Positions 29,177 through 37,586 of a DNA stretch of 64,000 nt are shown here, piece after piece. The translations under genes were made by a program, and so were the position numbers. Each line of letters starts with the position of its first letter. Positions within the stretch are counted from its first letter, which is position 1. Source of the DNA: Polaromonas sp. JS666 (GTDB lineage: Bacteria > Pseudomonadota > Gammaproteobacteria > Burkholderiales > Burkholderiaceae_C); contig NZ_FNHX01000012.1 in assembly GCF_900103405.1 (NCBI RefSeq), positions 52,478-116,477 of the forward strand. The letters run 5' to 3'. Below the pieces are notes generated by a model. The model made no database searches, had not been told where the DNA came from, and saw nothing but the letters and a program-made list of their open reading frames with translations.

Positions 29177-30844
29177 ATGGCAGTGGTAGACATTCAAGTT
29201 CCTGATATCGGGGATTTCGACGAAGTGACCGTGATCGAATTGCTGGTCAAGCCCGGCGACACCGTCAAGGCCGAGCAGTCGCTGATCACCGTGGAGTCCG
29301 ACAAGGCCTCCATGGAAATCCCCTCCAGCCACGCGGGTGTGGTCAAGGAACTGCGGGTCAAGCTGGGTGACAAGGTCAAGCAGGGCTCGGTCGTGCTGAC
29401 GCTGGAAGTGGCTGGCGCCGGAGCCGCCGCACCGGCTCCCGCCGCAGCGGCCAAACCGGCCGCCGCGCCGGCAGCTCCCGCAGCCGCTTCGCCCGCACCG
29501 GCGCCTGTAGCGGCCCCTGCGGCCTCCGGCCCGGTCGAAGTCCGTGTGCCCGACATCGGCGACTTCAAGGACGTGTCCGTCATCGAAGTGCTGGTCAGGC
29601 CCGGTGACACCATCAAGGCCGAGCAATCGCTGGTAACCGTCGAATCCGACAAGGCCTCAATGGAAATCCCGTCCTCGGCCGCCGGGGTGCTCAAGGAACT
29701 CAAGGTCAAGCTGGGCGACACCGTCAACATCGGCGACCTGCTGGCCATCCTCGAAGGCTCTGCGGCCGCAGGCGCATCGCCTGCTGCGGCGCCGGCCCCC
29801 GCGCCAGCACCTGCTCCCGCCGTCGCTGCGGCGGCAGCCGCGCCCGCACAGGCCACCGCATCGGCCCCCGCGAGCCAGCCGGCCCATGACCCCACCACGG
29901 CGCCGCAAGGCAGCCTGCCGCACGCCTCGCCCTCGGTGCGCAAGTTCGCGCGCGAGCTCGGCGTGCCGCTGGCCGAAGTCAAGGGCTCAGGCCCCAAGGG
30001 GCGCATCACGCAGGACGACGTGCAGGCCTTCACCAAGTCGGTGATGGACGGCAGCGTCCGCACCCAGGCGCAGGCCGCCAAAGCCCCGGCATCGTCCGGC
30101 GGGGGCGCCGGCCTCGACCTGCTGCCCTGGCCCAAGGTCGACTTCACCAAGTTCGGCCCGGTCGAGCGCAAGGACATGTCGCGCATCAAGAAGATCAGCG
30201 GCGCCAACCTGCACCGCAACTGGGTGATGATCCCGCACGTCTGCAACCACGACGATGCCGACATCACCGAGCTCGAAGCCTTCCGCGTGCTCATGAACAA
30301 GGAAAACGAGAAAGCCGGCATCAAGATCACCATGCTGGCCTTCCTGATCAAGGCTTCGGTTGCCGCGCTCAAGAAATTCCCCGAGTTCAACGCCTCGCTC
30401 GACGGCGACCAGCTGGTGCTCAAGCAGTACTACAACATCGCCTTCGCCGCCGACACCCCCAACGGCCTGGTCGTGCCGGTCATCAAGAACGCCGACCAGA
30501 AGGGCATCGTGCAGATCTCGCAGGAGATGGGCGAACTCGCCAAGAAGGCGCGCGACGGCAAGCTGAGCCCGGCCGACATGTCCGGCGCCTGCTTCACGAT
30601 CTCCTCGCTGGGCGGCATTGGCGGGCGCTACTTCACGCCCATCATCAACGCGCCCGAAGTCGCCATCCTGGGCGTCTGCAAGAGCTCGACCGAGCCGGTC
30701 TGGGACGGCAAGGCCTTCCAGCCGCGCCTGATGCTGCCGCTGTCGCTGAGCTGGGACCACCGCGTGATCGACGGCGCCGCCGCCGCGCGCTTTAACGCCT
30801 ACCTCGGACAGATCCTCGCCGACTTCCGCCGCGTCCTTCTTTAA
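29177..30844 (+). CDS. aceF: Pyruvate dehydrogenase E2, dihydrolipoamide acetyltransferase
   Basis: 555 residues. Two lipoyl domains (about 3-76 and 120-192) carry the lipoylated Lys43 and Lys159 in identical ESDKASMEIPS contexts. They are joined by Ala/Pro-rich linkers (about 79-117 and 197-240). A peripheral-subunit-binding domain follows (ASPSVRKFARELGVPL, near 255), then the catalytic core ending with SLSWDHRVIDGAAAARF (catalytic His/Asp). It transfers the acetyl group to CoA. Seven bases separate it from the proteasome-like gene. Confidence 0.97.
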   Translation: MAVVDIQVPDIGDFDEVTVIELLVKPGDTVKAEQSLITVESDKASMEIPSSHAGVVKELRVKLGDKVKQGSVVLTLEVAGAGAAAPAPAAAAKPAAAPAAPAAASPAPAPVAAPAASGPVEVRVPDIGDFKDVSVIEVLVRPGDTIKAEQSLVTVESDKASMEIPSSAAGVLKELKVKLGDTVNIGDLLAILEGSAAAGASPAAAPAPAPAPAPAVAAAAAAPAQATASAPASQPAHDPTTAPQGSLPHASPSVRKFARELGVPLAEVKGSGPKGRITQDDVQAFTKSVMDGSVRTQAQAAKAPASSGGGAGLDLLPWPKVDFTKFGPVERKDMSRIKKISGANLHRNWVMIPHVCNHDDADITELEAFRVLMNKENEKAGIKITMLAFLIKASVAALKKFPEFNASLDGDQLVLKQYYNIAFAADTPNGLVVPVIKNADQKGIVQISQEMGELAKKARDGKLSPADMSGACFTISSLGGIGGRYFTPIINAPEVAILGVCKSSTEPVWDGKAFQPRLMLPLSLSWDHRVIDGAAAARFNAYLGQILADFRRVLL

Positions 30845-30851
30845 TCCGAAG

Positions 30852-31442
30852 ATGACAACGCTTGTAGTCGTCAAAAAGGCGGGGCAGGTTGCCATCGCCG
30901 CCGACACGCTGGTCACCTTCGGCGACACCAGCCTGGGCCACCGCTTCGAGGCCAACAGCAAAATCTTCAAGGTCGACACGCCCGCCGGCATGAGCTACGT
31001 CGGCATGGCCGGCACCGTGGCGCATTTCCCGGTGCTGCGCAAGGCCATGGCGGCCCTGCCCAAGGACCAGCTCAAGCTGGGCTCGCGCGACGAGGTTTTC
31101 GACACCTTCGTCAAGCTGCATCCGCTGCTCAAGGAAACGTTTTTCCTGCAGACCAAGGAAGACGACAACGACCCCTACGAGTCCAGCCAGTTCACCGTCG
31201 TGATCGCCAATGCCAGCGGCATCTACGGCCTCTACAGCTACCGCGAGGTCTTTGAGTTCAAGGAGTTCTGGGGCATAGGCTCGGGCCGCAGCTTCGCGCT
31301 GGGCGCCATGCATGCCGCCTGGGACAAGGCCAAGACCGCGCGCGAAGTGGCCATGGCCGGCCTCAATGCGGGTTGCGAGTTCGACAAGAACTCCGCCGGA
31401 CCCGTCGACATATTCACCCTTAAATTGAAAGCCTCCAAATGA
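30852..31442 (+). CDS. BPH-type proteasome homologue (N-terminal Thr peptidase)
   Basis: 196 residues. After removal of Met the chain begins TTLVVVKK and resembles HslV (TTIVSVRR): Thr1 nucleophile, Asp17 in VAIAAD and a Lys at position 36 (SKIFKV), three residues later than HslV Lys33. The GIGSGRSFALGAMHAAWD segment matches the HslV GSGGNYALAAARAL region. The overall pattern fits the betaproteobacterial proteasome homologue (BPH) family of self-compartmentalising proteases rather than HslV; no hslU lies nearby. It sits inside the pdh operon, 7 bases after aceF and overlapping lpdA by ATGA. Peptidase activity is inferred. Confidence 0.82.
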   Translation: MTTLVVVKKAGQVAIAADTLVTFGDTSLGHRFEANSKIFKVDTPAGMSYVGMAGTVAHFPVLRKAMAALPKDQLKLGSRDEVFDTFVKLHPLLKETFFLQTKEDDNDPYESSQFTVVIANASGIYGLYSYREVFEFKEFWGIGSGRSFALGAMHAAWDKAKTAREVAMAGLNAGCEFDKNSAGPVDIFTLKLKASK

Positions 31443-33271
31443 GCGCATCCAGCCTGGTAGACATCAAGGTGCCGGACATTGGCGATTTTGACGAAGTGTC
31501 CGTGATTGAAGTGCTGGTCAAGGCCGGCGACACCATCAAGGCCGAGCAAAGCCTGATCACCGTGGAAAGCGACAAGGCCTCGATGGAGATTCCATCGTCC
31601 GCTGCCGGCGTGGTCAAGGAGGTCAAGGTCAAGCTGGGCGACAAAGTCAAGCAAGGATCCATCGTGCTGACACTGGAAGCCTCCGGCGCCGCTGCCGCCG
31701 CTCCAGCGCCCGCACCTGCGCCTGAGAAGAAAGCCGCTGCTCCGGCCGCATCTGCCCCTGCCGCGCCCGTCCCAACGGCCACCAGCTTCAGCGGCTCCGC
31801 CGATCTCGACTGCGACGTGCTGGTGCTGGGCGCCGGCCCCGGCGGCTACTCGGCCGCCTTCCGCGCCGCCGACCTGGGCCTGAAGGTCGTGCTGGTCGAG
31901 CGCTACGCCACGTTGGGCGGCGTCTGCCTCAACGTCGGTTGCATTCCCTCCAAGGCGCTGCTGCACGTGGCGGCGGTGATGGATGAGGTCAAACATTTCG
32001 ACAGCCTGGGCGTGAGTTTCGGCGAGCCCAAACTCGACATCAACAAACTGCGCACGCACAAGGAAAAAGTCGTCGGCAAGCTCACCGGCGGGCTGACGGC
32101 CATGGCCAAGATGCGCAAGGTCACCACTGTGCGCGGTGTTGGCCAGTTTGTGGGTGCCCATCATCTGGAAGTTGAAGAAACCAGCGGCGCCCAAGGCCAG
32201 GAAAAAACCGGCAAAAAACAAACCATCGCGTTCAAGAATTGCATCATTGCCGCTGGCTCGCAAGCCGTGCGCCTGCCTTTCATGCCGGATGATCCCCGCG
32301 TGGTCGACTCCACCGGCGCGCTGGCGCTCAAAGAGGTTCCCAAACGCATGCTGATCCTGGGCGGCGGCATCATAGGCCTGGAAATGGGCACCGTCTATTC
32401 CACCCTGGGCGCGCGCCTGGACGTGGTCGAGATGATGGACGGCCTGATGCAGGGCGCCGACCGCGACCTGGTCAAGGTCTGGCAGAAGATGAACGCGCCG
32501 CGTTTTGACAACATCATGCTCAAGACCAAGACCGTGGGCGCCAAGGCGACCAAGGCCGGTATTGAAGTGACTTTCGAAGGCGAGGGCGCCCCAGCGCCGC
32601 AGACCTATGACCTGGTGCTGCAGGCCGTGGGCCGCACACCCAATGGCAAAAAAATCGGCGCCGAGAAGGCCGGCATCAGCGTGAGCGACCGCGGCTTCAT
32701 CCCCGTCGACATCCAGATGCGCACCAACGTGCCCCACATCTTCGCCATCGGCGACATCGTGGGCCAGCCCATGCTGGCGCACAAGGCCGTGCACGAAGCG
32801 CATGTGGCCGCCGAAGTCATTGCCGGTGAACTGCAGGGCAACAAGGAACTGGCCAGCGCCGCCTTCAATGCCCGCGTGATCCCCAGCGTGGCCTACACCG
32901 ACCCCGAAATCGCCTGGGTGGGCCTCACCGAAGACCAGGCCAAGGCGCAGGGCATCAAGGTCAAAAAGGGCCTGTTCCCCTGGACGGCCTCCGGCCGCGC
33001 CATCGCCAACGGCCGCGACGAAGGTTTCACCAAGCTGCTGTTTGACGACAGCCCTGAAGCGCACGGCCACGGCAAGATCCTGGGCGGCGGCATTGTCGGC
33101 ACCCATGCCGGCGACATGATCGGCGAGATCGCGCTGGCCATCGAAATGGGCGCCGACGCCGTCGATATCGGCAAGACGATACACCCGCACCCCACGCTAG
33201 GCGAAAGCATGGGCATGGCCGCGGAAGTGGCGCACGGCAGCTGCACTGACTTGCCGCCGGCGCGCAAGTAA
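31439..33271 (+). CDS. lpdA: Dihydrolipoamide dehydrogenase (E3) with N-terminal lipoyl domain
   Basis: 610 residues, longer than plain E3 (about 475) because of a lipoyl domain (1-80, lipoyl Lys46) and an Ala/Pro linker. The E3 part has the FAD motif VLGAGPGGYSAAFRAADLG, the redox-active disulfide GGVCLNVGCIPSKALLH, an NAD motif LILGGGIIGLEMGTVYSTLG and the active-site HPHPTLGES. It reoxidises dihydrolipoyl groups with NAD. The fused lipoyl domain is known from betaproteobacterial and Neisseria E3. The start overlaps the BPH stop, so translation is coupled. Confidence 0.97.
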   Translation: MSASSLVDIKVPDIGDFDEVSVIEVLVKAGDTIKAEQSLITVESDKASMEIPSSAAGVVKEVKVKLGDKVKQGSIVLTLEASGAAAAAPAPAPAPEKKAAAPAASAPAAPVPTATSFSGSADLDCDVLVLGAGPGGYSAAFRAADLGLKVVLVERYATLGGVCLNVGCIPSKALLHVAAVMDEVKHFDSLGVSFGEPKLDINKLRTHKEKVVGKLTGGLTAMAKMRKVTTVRGVGQFVGAHHLEVEETSGAQGQEKTGKKQTIAFKNCIIAAGSQAVRLPFMPDDPRVVDSTGALALKEVPKRMLILGGGIIGLEMGTVYSTLGARLDVVEMMDGLMQGADRDLVKVWQKMNAPRFDNIMLKTKTVGAKATKAGIEVTFEGEGAPAPQTYDLVLQAVGRTPNGKKIGAEKAGISVSDRGFIPVDIQMRTNVPHIFAIGDIVGQPMLAHKAVHEAHVAAEVIAGELQGNKELASAAFNARVIPSVAYTDPEIAWVGLTEDQAKAQGIKVKKGLFPWTASGRAIANGRDEGFTKLLFDDSPEAHGHGKILGGGIVGTHAGDMIGEIALAIEMGADAVDIGKTIHPHPTLGESMGMAAEVAHGSCTDLPPARK

Positions 33272-33288
33272 GCCGCGCGTCGAGTACA

Positions 33289-33316
33289 AAAAAGCCCGGG
33301 CATGCCCGGGCTTTTT
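33289..33316. terminator. Bidirectional intrinsic terminator between lpdA and soxA
   Basis: AAAAAGCCCGGG-CATG-CCCGGGCTTTTT is a perfect 12-bp stem with A- and T-tracts at both ends, so it can stop transcripts from either side. It lies 17 bases after lpdA and 15 bases beyond the convergent soxA stop. Confidence 0.93.
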
Positions 33317-33331
33317 GCTTTGACTGGCGGC

Positions 33332-34105
33332 TCAGGGCCGCACGCCAGGCGCTTCCATCGCCATGCCCTTGGCGCGCGTCTTGAGGTAGAGCTCCAGCTC
33401 CACCAGCTCCTGCGCACCATAGGCAAAGGGCTCGGCGCGCACGCCGCTCATGCAGCCGCGCAGGCGGCGCTGCAGCGAACCCATGGCCTGCCATTCGAGG
33501 CGGTACACCGGGTAGCCCGTGGGGTGTGCTTCGGGGATCACGTTGCCGGCCAGGCGTTTGCCGGGCAGGCCGTCGTGGCATTGCGCGCAGGACAGGTTGA
33601 GTTGCCCGATACGTTGCGCGAACAGCTGCTGGCCGCGCTGGCGGAAGGGTTCCAGCCTGGCATCGTTGGGCGGCGCCAGCGGCAGGCCGCGTGACTGCAG
33701 CGCGACATAGGCTTCCAGGCCCAGCAGCTCCTGGCTCTCGGGGCGCAGCAGCGCGGCCTGCTGGTGCTGCAGGCGGCACTGGTTGATGCGCTGGCCCAGG
33801 GTGATGGGGCGGCCCAGGCCGGTATCAAACGCCGGGTAGCGCGCCGCCACGCCGCGCATGCTGCTTTGCGCCGCCGCGTGGCAGCTGATGCAGGCTTTGC
33901 CGCTGGCGCCCGCCGGCTGCTTCCACAGCGCCTCGCCGTCCTGCACCCACAGCATGCCGGGGTTGAGCGCATCGTCCTTCTGCATGGCCTGGGTGGCGGC
34001 GCCCATGTCCTCAAAGCCCGAGCGGCGGCTGTCCTTGGGGGGAGGGTTTTGCGCGCCTGCCGTGCCCATCAGGCACACCAGCAGCAGGGCCAGGATGCGC
34101 CTCAT
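33332..34105 (-). CDS. soxA: SoxA, di-haem c-type cytochrome of the SoxXA complex
   Basis: 257 residues from the ATG at 34105; a signal peptide ends near GTAGAQ. Two CxxCH haem sites are present (CISCH about residue 73 and CAQCH about 176). The conserved Cys that ligates the active haem as a persulfide is in CMSGVRAEPF near residue 219. With SoxX it links thiosulfate to the SoxY cysteine. It is the last gene of the six-gene operon, overlapping soxZ by four bases. No soxB follows. Confidence 0.93.
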   Translation of the reverse strand: MRRILALLLVCLMGTAGAQNPPPKDSRRSGFEDMGAATQAMQKDDALNPGMLWVQDGEALWKQPAGASGKACISCHAAAQSSMRGVAARYPAFDTGLGRPITLGQRINQCRLQHQQAALLRPESQELLGLEAYVALQSRGLPLAPPNDARLEPFRQRGQQLFAQRIGQLNLSCAQCHDGLPGKRLAGNVIPEAHPTGYPVYRLEWQAMGSLQRRLRGCMSGVRAEPFAYGAQELVELELYLKTRAKGMAMEAPGVRP

Positions 34106-34425
34106 GCCGTGACGGCCAGCTGGATGCTTTCCGCCTGCGAAAAACCGTTGTCGCCTTCCCAACTGAGCACCAGCGTACCGCTCTCGGTGGCCACGGTATG
34201 GAAGGCGATGTAGGGATTGGCCGAGACGGCCGAAAACAGCTCGGCGCTGAACACCAGCTCGCCGTTGTAGCGGCAGCTGAAGGTCTGGATGATGTTGCGC
34301 GGCAAGACCTTGCCGTCCTCGCCGGCACGAAAGCCGGTTTCCATGGGGTGGCCTATGGTGGCGCGTATCTCTATGACTTCGCCGCGCCTGGCCGCGGAGG
34401 GGGCATTAATCAGGGTGCGGGCCAT
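34102..34425 (-). CDS. soxZ: SoxZ, sulfur-carrier partner subunit
   Basis: 107 residues from the ATG overlapping the soxY stop (TGATG); a TTG one codon earlier is possible. The immunoglobulin-like fold protein shows the SoxZ features GEVIEIRATIGHPMETGFR, NIIQTFSCRYNG and ANPYIAFHTVATESG. SoxZ pairs with SoxY to present the swinging Cys arm to the other Sox enzymes in the periplasm. It has no signal peptide, as expected, since it is exported with SoxY. Confidence 0.95.
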   Translation of the reverse strand: MARTLINAPSAARRGEVIEIRATIGHPMETGFRAGEDGKVLPRNIIQTFSCRYNGELVFSAELFSAVSANPYIAFHTVATESGTLVLSWEGDNGFSQAESIQLAVTA

Positions 34426-34901
34426 CAAGGCTCCCCCTCGATGCAGGCGGCAAGCGTGACGATGACGTTGACCGTATGCGACCAGTAGCTGCCGTCACTC
34501 ATCTGCGCCACGGCCACCAGTTGCTGCGAGGTGGCCAGCCGTATGCGTGTGCTCACGCTGGCCTTGCCGGCGCGCGGGCCCAGCGTGAACCGGGCCACGT
34601 CGCGCTGGGGATTTTTTTCGTTGAAGACGGCGATGCTTTTGACATGGTCGGCGGCCGTCATGGGGCTGTCCACCGTGACGGTGATGGGCACCACATTGCC
34701 GTTGTCCACCAGTTCGGCGATGTCAAGCTTGACCTTGCCCGCGCGAACCGGCGCGCCCCGGGTGTAGGCCGCCACGGCCACCGCCAGGTCGCCCGCGGCG
34801 GCGGACGCGGGGCGCAGCAACACTCCCATGGCCAGGCCGGTGGCACCCGCCAGGATGCGGCGTCGGCGGGGCAGGGCGGGTGGGTGCATGGGCTGCGTCA
34901 T
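34425..34901 (-). CDS. soxY: SoxY, sulfur-carrier protein with atypical C-terminus
   Basis: 158 residues. A twin-arginine-type leader (RRRRILAGATGLAMGVLL) precedes the mature domain. The body matches SoxY (DIAELVDNGNVVPITVTVDSPM, DHVKSIAVFNEKNPQRDVARF). The C-terminus reads LAACIEGEP instead of the usual GGCGG: the carrier Cys is kept but its glycine arm is not. In known Sox systems intermediates are bound to that Cys. It follows soxX by 7 bases and overlaps soxZ. Confidence 0.92.
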   Translation of the reverse strand: MTQPMHPPALPRRRRILAGATGLAMGVLLRPASAAAGDLAVAVAAYTRGAPVRAGKVKLDIAELVDNGNVVPITVTVDSPMTAADHVKSIAVFNEKNPQRDVARFTLGPRAGKASVSTRIRLATSQQLVAVAQMSDGSYWSHTVNVIVTLAACIEGEP

Positions 34902-34908
34902 GGCCGTC

Positions 34909-35373
34909 TCAGTTGCGCAGCGTGCGTAGGAAGGCCACCACGTCCTCGATCTGCTGTGGGTTCATGATGGGTTTTCCCTGCCAGGCGGTGCCCACGCGCA
35001 CCAGGCCCTCGCTGGGGTAATAGGCCGGCATCATGCTGGCCGGGTTCAGGCGCTGCGCGTCGGCGATGCGCAGGCGCAGTTGGCCTTCGCTCCAGCGCGA
35101 GCCCGCGCCTGCCAGATCGGGCGCCAGGTTGCCCTGGAAGCGTTCTTCGGGAATCGGCCCGCTGTGGCACAGCAGGCACAGGCCCAGCTGCCGGCTGGCG
35201 ACGAGGGCGCGGCCGCGCGCCGGGTCGCCGGGCGTGGCCGTCAGCGCCTGCGGGATCGCATCGCCGACCACCTGCAGCGGCGGCTGTGGTTGCTGTTGTT
35301 GCTGTGCTTGCGCGAAGCCGGTCCAGGGCGCCACCATCATCACCGCGCCGGCGATGGCGCCTTGCCAGTTCAT
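34909..35373 (-). CDS. soxX: SoxX, mono-haem c-type cytochrome
   Basis: 154 residues with a signal peptide ending near GFAQAQ, followed by a Gln/Pro-rich stretch. One haem site, CLLCH (about residue 66), with the axial Met probably in NPASMMPAYY. The C-terminus (GTAWQGKPIMNPQQIEDVVAFLRTLR) is very SoxX-like. It forms SoxXA with SoxA. Its start codon overlaps the stop of the molybdopterin subunit (ATGA), tying the two enzymes into one operon. Confidence 0.9.
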   Translation of the reverse strand: MNWQGAIAGAVMMVAPWTGFAQAQQQQQPQPPLQVVGDAIPQALTATPGDPARGRALVASRQLGLCLLCHSGPIPEERFQGNLAPDLAGAGSRWSEGQLRLRIADAQRLNPASMMPAYYPSEGLVRVGTAWQGKPIMNPQQIEDVVAFLRTLRN

Positions 35374-37586
35374 GCTTTCTTGAGGTCGTGGTTTTTCAGC
35401 GGCAGCTCGCGTATGCGCTTGCCCGTGGCCGCGAACACGGCATTGAGCACCGCCGGCGCGGCAACCGCGATGGTCGGCTCACCCACGCCGCCCCAGAAGC
35501 CGCCCGAAGGCACGATCAGGGTTTCCACCGCGGGCATGTGCTGCATCTGCACCACGGGGTAGGTGCTGAAGTTGTCCTGCTCCATGCGCCCGTCTTTTTG
35601 CGTGCACTCGCCGAACAGCGCCGCGGACAGGCCGTAGGCGAAAGAGCCCTCGACCTGGGCCTCGATCTGCTGCGGGTTGACGGCGTAACCCGGATCGGTG
35701 GCCGCCACGATGCGGTGGATCTTGAGCACGCCGTCCGGGCTGACCGACACCTCGGCGCAGGCCGCCACATAGCTGCCGAAGCCCATGGTCTGGGCCAGGC
35801 CGCGGTAGACCTTCTGGCCGCCCACGTCGGGCGGCGCCACGCCCCACTTGACGCGCTCGGCCACGGCGTTGAGGACGGCCAGGTGCTTGGGGTGGCTGCC
35901 CATGAGCTTGCGCCGCAGGGCCAGCGGGTCCTGTTTGGTGGCGAAGGCGATTTCGTCGATAAAGGACTCGAGGTAGATGGTGTTCTGGTTCAGGTTCACG
36001 CCGCGCCAGAAGCCGGGCGGCACGCTGGGGTTGCGCATCGCATGGTCTATCAGCAGGTTGGGGAAGCTGTAGCCTATGGATGCTTCGGGCCCCGGCGCAT
36101 TCAGGCCCTGGAACTGCACCGGGTCCAGCCCGTTGCGAATGTTTTGCGGAAACACGCCGGCCAGGATGGACTGGCCGGAGACACGCATGTGCAGGGCCGT
36201 GACATTGCCCTGCGCGTCCAGCCCGGCCTGCAGCTTGCACTGCGTCACCGGGTGGTAGCGGCCGTGCAGCATGTCTTCCTCGCGCGACCACAGCAGCTTG
36301 ACCGGAACGCCCGGCATTTGTTTGGCGATGTCCACGGCCTGGCGCACCCAGTCGTGCACCGCGCCGCGGCGCCCGAAGCCGCCGCCCAGGTGGATTTTGT
36401 AGACCTCGCATTGGGCGACCGGCAACCCGGCCGCTTCGGAGGCGGCGGCCAGCGCCGCCTCGCCGTTCTGGGTGGGTGTCCAGACCTCGCAGCGCTGGGG
36501 CGTCCAGCGCGCCGTGGCGTTCATGGGCTCCATGGTCGCGTGGTTCTGGTGGGGGTAGGCATACACCGCTTCTATGCGCCTGGCCGCCGAGGCCAGCGCG
36601 GCCTTGGCGTCGCCGTTCTGGTTGCCGACCACCGCGTCGTTCGCGTCCAGCCCGGCCTTGAGCATCTGGGCCACGCTGGCGCTGGAATTGGCGGCATTGG
36701 GGCCGTTGTCCCATTCGATGGGCAGCGCGTCCAGCGCGGTCTTGGCGCGCCACCAGGTATCGGCCACGACGGCCACCGCGCTGTCCCCGACCGCCAGCAC
36801 CTTCTTCACGCCGGGGCGTTTTTCGATCGCGGCGGCATTGAAGCTCTTGACCTTGCCGCCGAACACCGGGCAGTCCTTGATGGCCGCGTTGAGCATGCCG
36901 GGCAGTTTGAGGTCGGCGCCATAGACCTGCTTGCCCGTGACCTTGTCCTGCGTGTCCAGGCGCGCCAGGCGCTTGCCCACGAGCTTCCAGTCTTTCGGGT
37001 CCTTGAGCGTGACGTCGGCCGGTGGCGCCAGCCTGGACGCCGCGACGGCGACCTTGCCGTAGCTCACGCTGCGGCCGCTGGGCGTGTGCGTGACGAGGCT
37101 GTTGGCCGCGCGGCATTCGGACACCGGCACCTTCCATTCATTGGCCGCGGCCTGCACCAGCATCATGCGCGCGGTGGCGCCGCCCTTGCGCACGTAGTCG
37201 TGCGATTCGCGTATGCCGCGGCTGCCGCCGGTGGAGAAATTGCCCCAGGCCCGGTTGCGCGCGAGGTTCTGCCCCGGTGTCGGGTATTCAGTGCTGACTT
37301 TCGCCCAGTTGCATTCCAGCTCTTCGGCTACCAGCTGCGCCAGGCCGGTCAGGCTGCCCTGGCCCATTTCAGAGCGCGCGATGCGGATCACCACCGTGTC
37401 GTCGGGGCGCACCACGACCCAGGCGTTGATCTCCGGCGCGTCGGCGCCCTGGGCCGCGGCCTTGCCGGCGAAGGGAATGTGGAAGGCGACCACCAGGCCG
37501 GCCGATGCGCCCGAGGCCAGGAAGCGGCGGCGCGACAGCCGCGGCGATGCCGAAGCGGAAGAGGAGGGCAGGGTGGTGGTGCTCAT
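35370..37586 (-). CDS. Molybdopterin-binding subunit of a xanthine-oxidase-family (Ior-like) dehydrogenase
   Basis: 738 residues from the ATG at 37586, which overlaps the stop of the upstream 2Fe-2S subunit. A Tat signal (SRRRFLASGASAGLVVAFHI) marks periplasmic export, as in IorB-type isoquinoline oxidoreductases and unlike cytoplasmic xanthine dehydrogenase. Motifs: ARSEMGQGSLTGLAQLVAEE, LGGGFGRRGAVHDWVRQAV (molybdopterin) and the catalytic Glu in GGVGEPTIAVAAPAVLNAVFAATG. It hydroxylates or oxidises an unknown substrate and would pass electrons through the 2Fe-2S subunit to a cytochrome. Confidence 0.9.
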   Translation of the reverse strand: MSTTTLPSSSASASPRLSRRRFLASGASAGLVVAFHIPFAGKAAAQGADAPEINAWVVVRPDDTVVIRIARSEMGQGSLTGLAQLVAEELECNWAKVSTEYPTPGQNLARNRAWGNFSTGGSRGIRESHDYVRKGGATARMMLVQAAANEWKVPVSECRAANSLVTHTPSGRSVSYGKVAVAASRLAPPADVTLKDPKDWKLVGKRLARLDTQDKVTGKQVYGADLKLPGMLNAAIKDCPVFGGKVKSFNAAAIEKRPGVKKVLAVGDSAVAVVADTWWRAKTALDALPIEWDNGPNAANSSASVAQMLKAGLDANDAVVGNQNGDAKAALASAARRIEAVYAYPHQNHATMEPMNATARWTPQRCEVWTPTQNGEAALAAASEAAGLPVAQCEVYKIHLGGGFGRRGAVHDWVRQAVDIAKQMPGVPVKLLWSREEDMLHGRYHPVTQCKLQAGLDAQGNVTALHMRVSGQSILAGVFPQNIRNGLDPVQFQGLNAPGPEASIGYSFPNLLIDHAMRNPSVPPGFWRGVNLNQNTIYLESFIDEIAFATKQDPLALRRKLMGSHPKHLAVLNAVAERVKWGVAPPDVGGQKVYRGLAQTMGFGSYVAACAEVSVSPDGVLKIHRIVAATDPGYAVNPQQIEAQVEGSFAYGLSAALFGECTQKDGRMEQDNFSTYPVVQMQHMPAVETLIVPSGGFWGGVGEPTIAVAAPAVLNAVFAATGKRIRELPLKNHDLKKA

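Noticed and set aside
33332..35373. Ordinary thiosulfate-oxidising sox cluster
   Set aside because: soxB and soxCD are absent, SoxY lacks the GGCGG arm, and the cluster is coupled to a xanthine-oxidase-family enzyme, so a standard Sox pathway should not be assumed.
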